Below are positions 42,911 to 52,503 of a stretch of 64,000 nt of DNA, in pieces. The notes under the pieces were generated by a model, which ran no database searches, was not told the DNA's origin, and worked only from the letters and a program-made list of their open reading frames with translations. The DNA comes from Mycolicibacter sinensis (GTDB lineage: Bacteria; Actinomycetota; Actinomycetes; Mycobacteriales; Mycobacteriaceae): assembly GCF_001667375.1 (NCBI RefSeq), contig NZ_LZIN01000019.1, positions 124,001-188,000 of the forward strand. Reading direction: 5' to 3'. The position numbers were made by a program, and so were the translations under genes. Within the stretch, counting starts at the first letter, position 1, and each line of letters opens with the position of its first letter.

Positions 42911-42924
42911 AGTACCAACGACCC
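42911..42924 (+). promoter_or_regulatory. Weak DosR-like half palindrome
   Basis: AGTACCAACGACCC matches the GGGAC-N4-GNCCC core of the DosR box at 7 of 9 fixed positions, with the right half intact. It lies 59 bases before the nitroreductase start. Acg-family genes in M. tuberculosis are typical DosR targets, which is the only reason for listing it. Confidence 0.2.
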
Positions 42925-42982
42925 TTTCGCCGGCTTCGGAGTCGCGCCATCATGGAAGGCGGGGTAGCGATCGGAGGTCACC

Positions 42983-43966
42983 TTGTCTGCCGTGATGGTG
43001 GAAGCCCAGACCGTCCGGGATGCGGTCGAGGCAGCCTGCCGTGCCCCGTCGCTACACAACATCCAGCCGTGGCGGTGGGTGTTCGACGGCGCTGCGCTGC
43101 AGTTGTTCCTCGACCCGCACCGGGTGTTGCCGACCGACCGGGCCGGGCGTGAGGCGATCATCGGTTGCGGCGCGGCGCTGGGCCACCTTCGGGTGGCGCT
43201 GTGCGCAGCGGGCCTGCGCGCCGACATCGAGCGGTTTCCCAATCCCAACGACCCCAACCATCTTGCGTCGATCCGATTCGCCCGGCTCGATCACGTCACC
43301 GAGGGACACCGCCGCCGGGCCGCAGCGATCCGGGAACGCCGCAGTGACCGCTTGCCTTTGCAGTCTCCCGCAAACTGGGAACTGTTCGAACCGGTGCTGC
43401 GTGACCGCCTCGATCAGCACGCCGTGCACCTGGATGTCCTGCCGGAGGACGCCCGGCCCCGCCTGGTGCAGGCCTCACAGCTCGCCGAGTCGTTACGGCT
43501 CTACGATTCCACCTACCACGCCGAATTGCGCCGGTGGACAGTTCCTTTCGCGGAATCGGCGGGTATCCCCTACAGCGCGTTGGCCTCAGCGGCCGAAGGT
43601 GACCGGGTCGATATCGGCCGAGCGTTTCCGCCCGCCCGCCACCCTGAGCAACGTGTCCGGATCCTCCAGGATCAGGCGGTGATCGTGGTGCTGTCCACCG
43701 ATACCGACTCCCGCGCCGCGGCGTTGGCGACCGGTGAAGCACTCTCGGTGGTTCTGCTGGAGGCCACGATGGCCGGTCTGGCCACCTGCCCGCTGACCCA
43801 CCTCACCGAGGTTCAGGTCGCCAGGGAGATCGTCGAGACGCTGGTGGGCGGCGACGGCGTACCGCAGATCCTGATCCGGATCGGGCACGCTCCGGCGGGC
43901 GAGGAACCACCGCGCCTCACCTCGCGGCGCCCGCTCGACGACGTCCTGCAGATGCCGGGCGGATAA
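42983..43966 (+). CDS. Acg-family nitroreductase-like protein
   Basis: A 327-residue protein of the Acg group (relatives Rv2032, Rv3127, Rv3131), two fused nitroreductase-like halves that bind FMN poorly or not at all and may sequester flavin. Visible blocks are AACRAPSLHNIQPWRW, AAAIRERRSDRLPL and GEALSVVLLEATMAGLATCP. The TTG at 42983 is chosen because GGAGG lies five bases before it; GTG 42992 and ATG 42995 are too far from that site. It stands where M. tuberculosis has methyltransferase genes, between fmt and priA. Confidence 0.85.
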   Translation: MSAVMVEAQTVRDAVEAACRAPSLHNIQPWRWVFDGAALQLFLDPHRVLPTDRAGREAIIGCGAALGHLRVALCAAGLRADIERFPNPNDPNHLASIRFARLDHVTEGHRRRAAAIRERRSDRLPLQSPANWELFEPVLRDRLDQHAVHLDVLPEDARPRLVQASQLAESLRLYDSTYHAELRRWTVPFAESAGIPYSALASAAEGDRVDIGRAFPPARHPEQRVRILQDQAVIVVLSTDTDSRAAALATGEALSVVLLEATMAGLATCPLTHLTEVQVAREIVETLVGGDGVPQILIRIGHAPAGEEPPRLTSRRPLDDVLQMPGG

Positions 43967-43972
43967 CCACCC

Positions 43973-46015
43973 TCAGCCGATATGCAGCGGGTCCAGTTGT
44001 ACCCGCACCGGATGATGCGACCCGCGGGCGCTGAGCACCCCGACGCCGTGGCGCAGCGCCGCGGCCAGTGCCAGGCCGTGATCGCGGCCGACCCGGGCCA
44101 GCATCCGGATCACCGGCAGCTCGGCCGGGACGCCAGCCGGGCGCCGCACCCCCGGCGGTAGCGGCACCGGGCCGAGCACGTCGGCGCCGTCGGGTAGTCG
44201 CGCCTGCTCCAGCAGCGCGGCCACCGAATCCGGGTCGCCGTCGAGGGCCGCGATGTGCACCGCCGGTGGCAACCCGACTTCGGTGCGGGTGGCCAGCTCG
44301 GCGTCGGCGTGGCCGACCGGATCCCACCGGATGAGGGCCTGCACGGTCGGAATCGACGATTCCGCGACCACCGTCACCACCCCGCCGGACTCCCGGTCGC
44401 GCACCAGGGCGGCGGCCGCCATCCAGCGCCGCAAGGTGTCCTCGGCGGCCCGCAGGTCCTGGCGGCCCAGCAGCGCCCAGCTGTCCAGCAGCAGTGCTGA
44501 CCCGTACCCCTGCGGAGCGCGTGGCTCGGCGCCGGGCGTGGCGATCACCAGGGCGGGGCCGTCGCCCGTGCGATCGACGATGGTGTCCCCGGCGGACGTG
44601 ATGACCGCCGTACCCGGGAAAGCCCGGCCGAGTTCTTCGGCGGTGCGCCGGGCCCCGACGACCACCGCCCGCACCGTATCCGATCCGCAGCGCGCGCACC
44701 GTAGCGCCGGCTCGGCCCGGCCGCACCAACGACAGCCGGCGGCGCCACCGCGTTCGGGCAGCGCCAGCGGACCGGTGCAGTGCCGGCATCGGGCGATGGC
44801 GCGGCAGCGCCCGCACGCCAGCGACGGCACATACCCACGCCGCGGCACCTGCACCAGCACCGGCGCACCGGCGGCCAGCGCACTGCGCGCGCTCTGCAGC
44901 GCCACCGAGGGCAGCCGGGCGGTGCGCGCCGCGGCGTCACGCTCTTCGGCGTATCCGGTGTCATCGAGGGCCACCACCCGCGGCGCCGCCGCCCGCAGCA
45001 CCGTCCGCGACGCCACCACGTCATGCGCCCAGCCGGCGCGGACCAGCGCGTGCGCCTCGGCGGTGCGCGCGTAGCCGCCGATCAGTGCGGCGCAACCCGA
45101 CAGGTGCGCCCGCAGCATCGCCACCTCGCGGGCGTGCGGGTAGGGCGCCCGCGGCTCGGCGAGGTTGTCATCGCCGTCGTCGAAGACCATGACCAGTCCC
45201 AGGTCGGCAAGCGGGGCGAACACCGCACTGCGGGTGCCGATCACCAGGCGGGCCCCGCCGCGTAGCACCGACAGCCAGCGCCGGTAGCGGGTGGCCGGCC
45301 CCAGACCCGCCGACAGCGCGACGACCGCGGACTCGTCGATCCGCGCCGTTGCGGCGCTCCACACTGCGTCGATGTCTCGCTGGTCGGGAACGATCGCCAA
45401 GGCCGTGCGCCCCGCGCGAATGGTCTGTGCGGCGGCCTCCGAAATCCGGTCTACCCAGGAATCGCCGGGCAGTACCTGCCACACCGCCCGCGCGGCCCGG
45501 CCTTCGCCGAGCGCCGCCAAAAGCGGCCCGCCCGCCCGGTAGCGCTGCCAGCCCGCCGGATCGACCGGTGCGGGCAGCGGTGCCTCGGCCGGTGTCACCG
45601 TCTCGCGTTCCACCCGGGCGTGCCGCGGCGGTACCGCCAGCCGCAGCACGTCGGCCCGGGTCCCGGCGTAGCGGGCGGCCACCGCCTCCACCAGCCGGCG
45701 GACCTCGGCGGTGAGCACCGGTTCGCTGGAGATCACCCGCTCGAGCCGGCCCAGCCGGCCGGCATGGTCGGTATCGGCACGGCGCTCCCAGATGAAGGCG
45801 TCGACCAGCCGGCCGTGAAAGCGCACCCGTACCCGTGCGCCGGGCCGAGCGTCCTCGGACTGCTCGGGGGTGACCAGGTAGTCGAACTCGCGGTCCAGGT
45901 GCGGCACCGAGAGCATCGGCAGCACCCGGGCTATGGGTTCGGGTTCATGCGGCGGTCCCAGCGTCGGCTCTCCTTCGTCGAGCCTCGCTGAACCGCCGGG
46001 TTCGACGCTCACCAC
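43973..46015 (-). CDS. priA: PriA, replication restart protein (helicase motifs degenerate)
   Basis: A 680-residue homologue of primosomal protein N'. The N-terminal DNA-binding domain (LDREFDYLVTPEQ, VRVRFHGRLVDAFIWER) is normal. Four CxxC-type pairs (CGRC, CRHC, CRWC, CARC) make the zinc domain at about 430-490. The ATPase core is degenerate: no GxGKT is seen, and the Walker B/DEAH position reads VFDDGDD. This is known for actinobacterial PriA, which is thought not to be a helicase. Two overlapping GTG codons (46015, 46012) are possible starts. It converges on the nitroreductase gene. Confidence 0.93.
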   Translation of the reverse strand: MVSVEPGGSARLDEGEPTLGPPHEPEPIARVLPMLSVPHLDREFDYLVTPEQSEDARPGARVRVRFHGRLVDAFIWERRADTDHAGRLGRLERVISSEPVLTAEVRRLVEAVAARYAGTRADVLRLAVPPRHARVERETVTPAEAPLPAPVDPAGWQRYRAGGPLLAALGEGRAARAVWQVLPGDSWVDRISEAAAQTIRAGRTALAIVPDQRDIDAVWSAATARIDESAVVALSAGLGPATRYRRWLSVLRGGARLVIGTRSAVFAPLADLGLVMVFDDGDDNLAEPRAPYPHAREVAMLRAHLSGCAALIGGYARTAEAHALVRAGWAHDVVASRTVLRAAAPRVVALDDTGYAEERDAAARTARLPSVALQSARSALAAGAPVLVQVPRRGYVPSLACGRCRAIARCRHCTGPLALPERGGAAGCRWCGRAEPALRCARCGSDTVRAVVVGARRTAEELGRAFPGTAVITSAGDTIVDRTGDGPALVIATPGAEPRAPQGYGSALLLDSWALLGRQDLRAAEDTLRRWMAAAALVRDRESGGVVTVVAESSIPTVQALIRWDPVGHADAELATRTEVGLPPAVHIAALDGDPDSVAALLEQARLPDGADVLGPVPLPPGVRRPAGVPAELPVIRMLARVGRDHGLALAAALRHGVGVLSARGSHHPVRVQLDPLHIG

Positions 46016-46122
46016 GCAGGTCTAGCAGACTCCGCCGACCGCGGCAGCCGCCGGATCACAACCGGGGCGGTCTGTGGATCGACGACCGCGCCGTCGGCGG
46101 CGCTGAATTAGCTTGCTGCGGT

Positions 46123-47472
46123 ATGCCCGACGAGCGCGGCGCCCATGCGGAGGCGGCACGAGCCCGCGAGGTGTTACTCCGGTCCCGGCAGCAGTCCGCG
46201 GCGCGCACCGATCAGCTGCTGTCCGCGACGCTGCGTGATGCGGTGGCGCACGCCCGCGACGGCCGTCGGCGCCTGGACGCCATCGGCGCCGAGATCCGGG
46301 AGGCGTTGAGCGATCAGCCGGCATTGGACACCGCGGCCGGCGCCCGCCAATTCCAGCTGTTTCTGGCCGCCAAGACCCGAGACATCCGCCGGGTGGTCGC
46401 CGCCGCCGCCGCCGACGACCGGGCCCGCACGGCGCTGCTGGGGCAGCTGGCTGCCGGCTACCACGGCGTCCCGGCCGGCGTTCGCGATCGGGTCAACCGG
46501 CAGCTGCTCGCCGACGACATCGACCGGGTGGAGAACGCCACCGAGACGATCAGCGCCGCGGACATGATCCGCTACTACAACGCCCTACGGGTTCGGGACG
46601 GCCTGCGGGCCAACGGGGGTGACGGCCCGGTGCTGCTGATCACCTACGACCCGGCGGCGTTCGGTGGCCGGGGACGGGCCGCCATCGCGATCGGTGATCC
46701 CGACACCGCCGACAACACCACGGTGCTGGTGCCGGGGGCACACAGCAGCGTCCGCGACGGCTACCTGTCGCATCCGGACGGGGTGAACGTCTACCGCGAG
46801 GTCGTCCGCGCCGATCCGGCGCGATCGAATTCGGTCATCGTGTGGATGGGCTACCGCGCTCCGGACAGCTTTTTCGATCCCGCGGTGGCACAACCGAATT
46901 CCGCAAGATCCGGCGGCAGCCTGCTGGCTGCGGAGGTCAGCGCCCTGCGGGCCGCACACCGCGGGGCCACGCATATCACGGTGATCGGGCATTCCTACGG
47001 CTCGACGGCGGTGGCTGATGCCGCGGCCGGCTTCGGGATGCGGGCCGACGACGTGGTGCTCGTCGGTTCGCCGGGAACCGACCTGGCGCACAGCGCCAAG
47101 GACTTTCACCTGCCCGCGACGGGGCACGTCTATGTCGGGGCGGCCTCCTCGGACCCGATCACCGCATTCGCCGGTGAGCCGCAACTACCGGTGCCCGGCA
47201 CCGCGGCGACGGTCGGGCTCGGCCGCGATCCGGCCGGCGACGGCTACGGATCTACCCGGTTCAAGGCCGAGACCCCGGGCCCGTCCTGGCCGATGGCCGG
47301 CCACAGCTCCTACTTCGCACCGGGCACCGAGTCGCTGTTCAGCATCGGCGACATCGCCTCCGGCCACGGCGATGCGCTGGCGCGCGACCACATGACCGCA
47401 CCGCATCGCCGTCGGCTTCCGGCATTCGACCCCGAACGGATACGTTTAGGCACCGGTGGTCACCGGCATTGA
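46123..47472 (+). CDS. Alpha/beta hydrolase, DUF1023-like
   Basis: A 449-residue protein with a helical N-terminal 120 residues rich in Arg and Ala, then an alpha/beta-hydrolase core resembling DUF1023: LLITYDPAAFGGRGRAAIAIGDP, NSVIVWMGYRAPDSF and GHSYGSTAVADAA with nucleophile S291. The catalytic histidine may be in MAGHSSYFAPGT. From memory, related mycobacterial proteins pair such a core with WXG100-like N-termini; no WxG motif is visible here and no signal peptide is seen. It is divergent from priA and convergent with the YhhN-like gene. The substrate is unknown. Confidence 0.75.
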   Translation: MPDERGAHAEAARAREVLLRSRQQSAARTDQLLSATLRDAVAHARDGRRRLDAIGAEIREALSDQPALDTAAGARQFQLFLAAKTRDIRRVVAAAAADDRARTALLGQLAAGYHGVPAGVRDRVNRQLLADDIDRVENATETISAADMIRYYNALRVRDGLRANGGDGPVLLITYDPAAFGGRGRAAIAIGDPDTADNTTVLVPGAHSSVRDGYLSHPDGVNVYREVVRADPARSNSVIVWMGYRAPDSFFDPAVAQPNSARSGGSLLAAEVSALRAAHRGATHITVIGHSYGSTAVADAAAGFGMRADDVVLVGSPGTDLAHSAKDFHLPATGHVYVGAASSDPITAFAGEPQLPVPGTAATVGLGRDPAGDGYGSTRFKAETPGPSWPMAGHSSYFAPGTESLFSIGDIASGHGDALARDHMTAPHRRRLPAFDPERIRLGTGGHRH

Positions 47473-47485
47473 GTGCCAGCAGATT

Positions 47486-48211
47486 TCAGCCGGCGGGTGC
47501 GCCGGCATCGGAGCGGCCGAAGAAGAAGCCGGCGGTGATGAGCAGTTGCGCCGCTGCGTACGTCCACCAGATCGGCACCGCAAGCACCTCGTTGCCCAAT
47601 ACGAACCGGCTGATCGCGATCATGGCGTCCGACACGGCGAAGAACACCGCGCCCACCGCGGTCCATCGGGTGGGCAGCTTCGCCAGCAAAGCCGCGCACA
47701 CCATGGCGCCGAGCACCACGACGTAGACGGTCACCGGAACCGTCATACCGTCGCGGGCCAGGCCGGGCCAGAACCACACCAGCAGCGCCAGGCAACTCAC
47801 GCCGGTCAGTGCCACCCCGATGAGCCTGCCCCGGGAAACCACTGCCAGCGGAATCAGTGCCCCCAGAAAACACAAGTGCGCCAACAGGAATGCTGTCAGT
47901 CCGGCGACGAAGGACGGCTCCCACCACGGGATCGCCAGCAGCCAGTCACCGGCGGCCGACAGGATCAGTGCGGGGATCAGCCAGCGCGCCTCGCGCAGGA
48001 TCGGGTGCGCGACCGCGGCGACGGCCAGCAGCACCGCCATCGACGCCTTGAACGCCGGCTGGCCCACCCAGTGCCCGGTCAACTCCTCCCCCGGCGCCGA
48101 CCGCAACGCCAGCACGGTCAGAAAGATGCCGTAACCCACACCAGCCCAACCGGCCGCAGCCCAGGCGGTGGGGACCAGGCGCGTTGCGTACGGTGGTCTG
48201 ATGTCACTCAC
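47486..48211 (-). CDS. YhhN/TMEM86-like membrane protein (Rv1401-like)
   Basis: An integral membrane protein of up to 241 residues with seven to eight hydrophobic segments. [14 protein letters not shown] and [15 protein letters not shown] carry the paired aspartates of the YhhN/lysoplasmalogenase family, which cleaves the vinyl-ether bond of lysoplasmalogens in animals; the mycobacterial substrate is unknown. The GTG at 48211 overlaps the start of the divergent lipase by 11 bases, so a later GTG inside [10 protein letters not shown] may be the real start. Confidence 0.78.
   Translation of the reverse strand: MSDIRPPYATRLVPTAWAAAGWAGVGYGIFLTVLALRSAPGEELTGHWVGQPAFKASMAVLLAVAAVAHPILREARWLIPALILSAAGDWLLAIPWWEPSFVAGLTAFLLAHLCFLGALIPLAVVSRGRLIGVALTGVSCLALLVWFWPGLARDGMTVPVTVYVVVLGAMVCAALLAKLPTRWTAVGAVFFAVSDAMIAISRFVLGNEVLAVPIWWTYAAAQLLITAGFFFGRSDAGAPAG
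48189..48194 (+). promoter_or_regulatory. -10 hexamer of the lipI-like gene (leaderless)
   Basis: TACGGT fits TANNNT and is six bases before ATG 48201, placing the transcription start on the start codon. The hexamer lies inside the 5' part of the divergent YhhN-like gene. Confidence 0.45.
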
Positions 48212-49148
48212 CGACGATGACTCCGCTATCGACCCCATAGTGCTGAAGGTACTGGACGTCGTCCCCTTCCGACTGACACTTGCCGACGGCGTCGAGGCGG
48301 CGCGCCGCCAGATGCGTGACCTGCCACGCCGGCCGGTCTACCCCGACCTGCCCAGCGAGGACCGCGTCATCGACGGCCCCGGCGGGGACCTGCCGGTGCG
48401 CATCTACCGGCCACCGAGTGCGGCCAACGGCCCCGCCGCCGTGGTGGTGTTCTTCCACGGCGGCGGTTTCGTCGCCGGCGACCTCGACACCCACGACGGC
48501 ACCGCCCGCCAGCATGCGGTCGACGCCGATGCGGTGGTGGTGTCGGTGGACTACCGGTTGGCCCCCGAGCATCCGTTCCCGGCCGCCGTGCAGGATGCGC
48601 TGGCGGCCACCGAGTGGGTGGCGGGGCATGCCGCCGAGCTCGGCGTCGACCCGGCCCGGCTGGCGGTGGCCGGGGATTCGGCGGGCGGCAACCTGGCCGC
48701 GGTGGTGTCTCAGCTGGCCCGCGATGCCGGCGGGCCGGCCATCTGCTTTCAGCTGCTGTGGTATCCGGCCACCACCTACGACATCACGTTGCCGTCGTTC
48801 AGCGAGAACGCTGATGCGCCGATCATCGACCGGGACGCGATCGCCGCGTTGACCCTGGCCTATGCCGCCGGCGTCGACCTGAGCGATCCGCCGCCGACGC
48901 TGGCCCCCGCACGTGCGGCGAACCTGGCCGGCCTGCCGCCGGCGTACATCGCCGTGGCCGGCCATGACCCGCTACGCGACGACGGCCTCCGCTACGGCGA
49001 ACTGCTGTCCGCGGCCGGGGTGCCGGTTCAGGTGCACAACGCCACCACGCTGGTGCACGGTTACCTGGGCTACGCCGGGGTGATCCCGGCGGCCACCGAG
49101 GCCACCGACCGCGGCCTGGCGGCGCTGAAAACGGCCCTGCACGGTTGA
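48201..49148 (+). CDS. LipH/LipI-type carboxylesterase
   Basis: A 315-residue serine esterase of the hormone-sensitive-lipase family, at the place of Rv1399c/Rv1400c (lipH/lipI). The oxyanion motif HGGGF, the nucleophile in GDSAGGN, the acid in [10 protein letters not shown] and the histidine in TLVHGYLGY give a complete catalytic set. Likely substrates are short-chain esters in the cytosol or at the inner membrane. M. tuberculosis has two adjacent copies, whereas only one is present here. A VOC gene follows after four bases. Confidence 0.9.
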   Translation: MSLTDDDSAIDPIVLKVLDVVPFRLTLADGVEAARRQMRDLPRRPVYPDLPSEDRVIDGPGGDLPVRIYRPPSAANGPAAVVVFFHGGGFVAGDLDTHDGTARQHAVDADAVVVSVDYRLAPEHPFPAAVQDALAATEWVAGHAAELGVDPARLAVAGDSAGGNLAAVVSQLARDAGGPAICFQLLWYPATTYDITLPSFSENADAPIIDRDAIAALTLAYAAGVDLSDPPPTLAPARAANLAGLPPAYIAVAGHDPLRDDGLRYGELLSAAGVPVQVHNATTLVHGYLGYAGVIPAATEATDRGLAALKTALHG

Positions 49149-49152
49149 TCCG

Positions 49153-49539
49153 ATGCGGCTGAACCAGGTCACCGTCGGCTCGACCGACATCGACCGGTCG
49201 GAGCGGTTCTACCGGCTGCTGGGTCTGCGGCTGATCGTCAAGACCGACGACTACCTGCGCTTCGAATGTCCCGCCGGGGGCAGCACCTTTTCGGTGGAAC
49301 GGGTCAGCGCCATCCCGGCCGGCGAGCAGGTGACGGTCTACTTCGAAACCGACGACCTCGACGGCCAATACCAGCGCCTACGGGGCTTGGCCGAATTCAG
49401 CCAGCCGCCGACGGATATGCCCTGGCTGTGGCGCGAGGCCAGGCTGCGTGATCCCGACGGCCATCCGCTGTGCCTGTTTCACGCCGGGGAGACCCGCCGT
49501 AACCCGCCGTGGCGGCTCGACCCGCCGGATTCGCGCTAA
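49153..49539 (+). CDS. VOC (glyoxalase/dioxygenase-like) protein
   Basis: A 128-residue single vicinal-oxygen-chelate domain protein. It has the two beta-alpha-beta-beta-beta units: MRLNQVTVGSTDIDRSERFY RLLGL at the start and REARLRDPDGHPLCLFHAG at the end, the usual place of the metal-binding glutamate. Such proteins act as glyoxalases, dioxygenases or resistance proteins, so the role is open. It starts four bases after the esterase stop and is likely cotranscribed with it. Confidence 0.8.
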   Translation: MRLNQVTVGSTDIDRSERFYRLLGLRLIVKTDDYLRFECPAGGSTFSVERVSAIPAGEQVTVYFETDDLDGQYQRLRGLAEFSQPPTDMPWLWREARLRDPDGHPLCLFHAGETRRNPPWRLDPPDSR

Positions 49540-49602
49540 CGCGCCACCGGCGCGCTGATCGACGCGCTACCGTCGACCGGTATCGCCCGACGAGGAGCCG
49601 CC

Positions 49603-51090
49603 GTGACCGACAACCCCGACCACGAGGTCCTGATCGTCGGCGCCGGCTTCTCCGGCATCGGTGCCGCGATCGGCCTCGACCGAGCCGGCATGACCGACTA
49701 TCTGATCATCGAGGCCGGCGACGGCGTCGGCGGGACCTGGCACTGGAACACCTATCCAGGTATCGCCGTGGACATTCCGTCCTTCTCGTATCAGTTCTCC
49801 TTCGAGCAGAGCACCGAGTGGTCGCGCACCTACGCGCCGGGCCGGGAGTTGAAGAACTACGCCGAGCACTGCGTCGACAAGTACGGGCTGCGTTCCCGGA
49901 TCCGGTTCGCCACCAAGGTGCTTGCGGCCGAGTTCGATGATCGGGCCGATCTGTGGCGGGTGCAGCTAGATGCGGCCGGCGGAGTGCTCACGGCGCGGTT
50001 TCTGATCAACGCCAGCGGCGTGCTCACCACACCGAAGCTGCCCGAGATCGACGGTGTCGACACGTTCGGCGGGGTGACCATCCACACCGCGCGCTGGGAC
50101 CACTCGCAAAACCTAACCGGCAAGCGCGTCGCGGTGATCGGCACCGGGGCGTCGGCGGTGCAGGTGATACCCGAGATCGCGCCGAAAGTCGCGCAGCTCA
50201 CCGTTTTTCAGCGCACCCCGATCTGGTGTTTCCCGAAGCTGGACCTGCCACTGCCGGCGCCGGTCCGCTGGTCAATGCGGTTGCCCGGCGGCAAGGCACT
50301 GCAGCGGCTGACCAGCCAGGCCTACGTCGAGGCGACGTTTCCGATCGCGGCGCAGTACTTCACGGTGTTTCCACTGGCCAAACGCATGGAGTCCGCCGGT
50401 CGGGCCTACCTGCGCCGGCAGGTGCGCGATCCGGTGGTGCGTGCGCAGCTCACCCCGCGCTACGCGGTGGGCTGCAAGCGGCCCGGCTTCCACAACACCT
50501 ACCTGTCGACGTTCAACCGCGACAACGTCCACCTTGTGGTCGATCCCATCGCGCGGATCACCCCCACCGGCGTCGTCACCGCCGACGGGACCGCACACGA
50601 CGTCGACGTCCTCATCCTGGCCACCGGGTTCAAGGTGATGGACAGCGACAACATCCCCACGTTCGCGGTCACCGGCGCCGGCGGCCAGTCGCTGAGCCGG
50701 TTCTGGGACGAACACCGCCTGCAGGCCTACGAGGGCGTCAGCATCCCCGGATTCCCCAACCTGTTCAGCATTTTCGGGCCGTACGGCTACGTCGGGTCGT
50801 CGTATTTCGCGCTGGTCGAGGCGCAGACCCATCACATTGTGCGCTGCCTGACCCGCGCCCGGCGGCGCAGCGCCACCCGGGTGGAGATCTCCGAGGCGGC
50901 CAACGCCCGCTACTTCGACGAGATGATGAGCAAACGGCACCGGCAGGTGTTCTGGCAGGACAGCTGCCGGCTGGCCAACAGCTATTACTTCGACAAGAAC
51001 GGCGACGTCCCGCTGCGGCCCACCACCACGGTGGAGGCCTACTGGCGCAGCCGGCGCTTCGATCTCGACGACTACCGGTTCACCGCCTGA
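49603..51090 (+). CDS. Flavin-containing Baeyer-Villiger-type monooxygenase
   Basis: A 495-residue FAD- and NADPH-dependent monooxygenase, the Rv1393c counterpart. The FAD site is IVGAGFSGIGAAIGL, the NADPH site VIGTGASAVQVIPEI, and between them FGGVTIHTARWDHS is the Baeyer-Villiger fingerprint FxGxxxHxxxWD. It would insert oxygen into ketones or oxidise heteroatoms; mycobacterial relatives activate thioamide drugs or degrade steroid-like ketones. The GTG is preceded by GAGGAG. A terminator hairpin follows before metK. Confidence 0.9.
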   Translation: MTDNPDHEVLIVGAGFSGIGAAIGLDRAGMTDYLIIEAGDGVGGTWHWNTYPGIAVDIPSFSYQFSFEQSTEWSRTYAPGRELKNYAEHCVDKYGLRSRIRFATKVLAAEFDDRADLWRVQLDAAGGVLTARFLINASGVLTTPKLPEIDGVDTFGGVTIHTARWDHSQNLTGKRVAVIGTGASAVQVIPEIAPKVAQLTVFQRTPIWCFPKLDLPLPAPVRWSMRLPGGKALQRLTSQAYVEATFPIAAQYFTVFPLAKRMESAGRAYLRRQVRDPVVRAQLTPRYAVGCKRPGFHNTYLSTFNRDNVHLVVDPIARITPTGVVTADGTAHDVDVLILATGFKVMDSDNIPTFAVTGAGGQSLSRFWDEHRLQAYEGVSIPGFPNLFSIFGPYGYVGSSYFALVEAQTHHIVRCLTRARRRSATRVEISEAANARYFDEMMSKRHRQVFWQDSCRLANSYYFDKNGDVPLRPTTTVEAYWRSRRFDLDDYRFTA

Positions 51091-51102
51091 TTTTTTACGG
51101 CG

Positions 51103-51160
51103 CGAGCAGACACAAAAGCCCCCAAATCCGGTCGGAAACGGGGGCCTATGCGTCTGCTCG
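51103..51160. terminator. Bidirectional hairpin terminator between monooxygenase and metK
   Basis: Outer arms CGAGCAGAC (51103-51111) and GTCTGCTCG (51152-51160) pair perfectly, and inner arms GCCCCC (51118-51123) and GGGGGC (51140-51145) extend the stem. The genes on both sides converge. The outer arms repeat those of the hairpin at 33374-33431. Confidence 0.7.
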
Positions 51161-51166
51161 GCGAAG

Positions 51167-52378
51167 CTAAATGGCGCGCTTGAGGTCGTCGACCTTGTCC
51201 AGCTGCTCCCACGGCAGTTCGATGTCGGTGCGACCGAAGTGGCCGTACGCGGCGGTCGGTGCGTAGATCGGGCGCAGCAGGTCCAGGTCGCGCACGATAG
51301 CGCCCGGGCGCAGGTCGAAGACCTCGGGCACGATCTTCTCGATCTTGACCGGGTCGACGGTGGCGGTGCCGAAGGTCTCGATGAACAGACCGACCGGGGC
51401 GGCCTTGCCGATCGCGTAGGCCACCTGCACCTCGACGCGCTGCGCCAAGCCGGCGGCGACGATGTTCTTGGCCACCCAGCGCATCGCGTACGCGGCCGAG
51501 CGGTCCACCTTCGACGGGTCCTTGCCGGAGAAGGCGCCGCCGCCATGCCGTGCCCAGCCGCCGTAGGTGTCGACGATGATCTTGCGGCCGGTCAAACCGG
51601 CGTCACCCATCGGGCCGCCGACGACGAACTTGCCGGTCGGGTTGATCAGGATGCGGGTCGAGGAGGAGTCCAGGGTCTCGTGGGCGAGTTCGGCCAGCAC
51701 CGTGGAGATCACGTGTTCGCGCAGATCGGGGTCCAGCGTTTTCACCAGGTCGATGCCGTCGGCGTGCTGGGTGGAGATCACCACGGTGTCCAGCCGGGTC
51801 GGGACGTCGTCCTCGTACTCGATGGTGACCTGGGTCTTGCCGTCCGGGCGCAGATAGTCCAGCGTGCCGTTCTTGCGCACCTCGGTCAGCTTCCGCGACA
51901 GCCGGTGGGCCAGCGCGATCGGCAGCGGCATCAGCTCCGGGGTGTCGGCGATGGCGTAGCCGAACATCAGGCCCTGGTCGCCGGCGCCCTGGGAGTCCAG
52001 CGGATCGGCCGCCCCCTCGACGCGGGCCTCGTGGGCGGTGTCGACGCCCTGGGCGATGTCGGGCGACTGCGCCCCGATCCCGATGTTGACCCCGCAGGTC
52101 TCACCGTCGAAGCCCTTGTCCGAGGAGTCGTAGCCGATGTCGAGGATGCGCTTGCGCACTGTGTTGGTGATGTCGGCGAAGGCCTCCCGGGCGCTGGTCG
52201 TCACCTCGCCGACCACATGTACCTGCCCGGTGGTGACCAGGGTTTCCACTGCGACCCGCGAACGGGGGTCATCGGCGAGCAGTGCGTCGAGCACCGAGTC
52301 GCTGATGGCGTCACAGATCTTGTCGGGGTGTCCCTCGGTCACCGACTCACTGGTGAACAGCCGACCCTTTTCGCTCAC
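51167..52378 (-). CDS. metK: S-adenosylmethionine synthetase
   Basis: Makes S-adenosylmethionine from methionine and ATP. The 403-residue protein shows [13 protein letters not shown] at the methionine/ATP site, [12 protein letters not shown] in the catalytic loop region, and [19 protein letters not shown] for the phosphates. The GTG start at 52378 has GGAAGGG upstream. coaBC ends 125 bases upstream of it on the same strand. Confidence 0.96.
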   Translation of the reverse strand: MSEKGRLFTSESVTEGHPDKICDAISDSVLDALLADDPRSRVAVETLVTTGQVHVVGEVTTSAREAFADITNTVRKRILDIGYDSSDKGFDGETCGVNIGIGAQSPDIAQGVDTAHEARVEGAADPLDSQGAGDQGLMFGYAIADTPELMPLPIALAHRLSRKLTEVRKNGTLDYLRPDGKTQVTIEYEDDVPTRLDTVVISTQHADGIDLVKTLDPDLREHVISTVLAELAHETLDSSSTRILINPTGKFVVGGPMGDAGLTGRKIIVDTYGGWARHGGGAFSGKDPSKVDRSAAYAMRWVAKNIVAAGLAQRVEVQVAYAIGKAAPVGLFIETFGTATVDPVKIEKIVPEVFDLRPGAIVRDLDLLRPIYAPTAAYGHFGRTDIELPWEQLDKVDDLKRAI

Positions 52379-52392
52379 AATGTCACCCTTCC

Positions 52393-52406
52393 GTGCGTCT
52401 CCGCAC
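52393..52406. other. Small hairpin in the metK leader
   Basis: GTGCG-TCTC-CGCAC forms a 5-bp stem with a 4-base loop 14 bases upstream of the metK start, next to the GGAAGGG ribosome-binding site. It might influence ribosome access. It does not resemble a known SAM riboswitch. Confidence 0.25.
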
Positions 52407-52503
52407 TATCAAAAAAGTTAGGCCGGGAAAATATATCGCCTGCATCTCGAGCGCTGCCCCCGCCTGCGTCACAACCCCCCGGCTCGCTACCGTAGCAGCG
52501 TCC

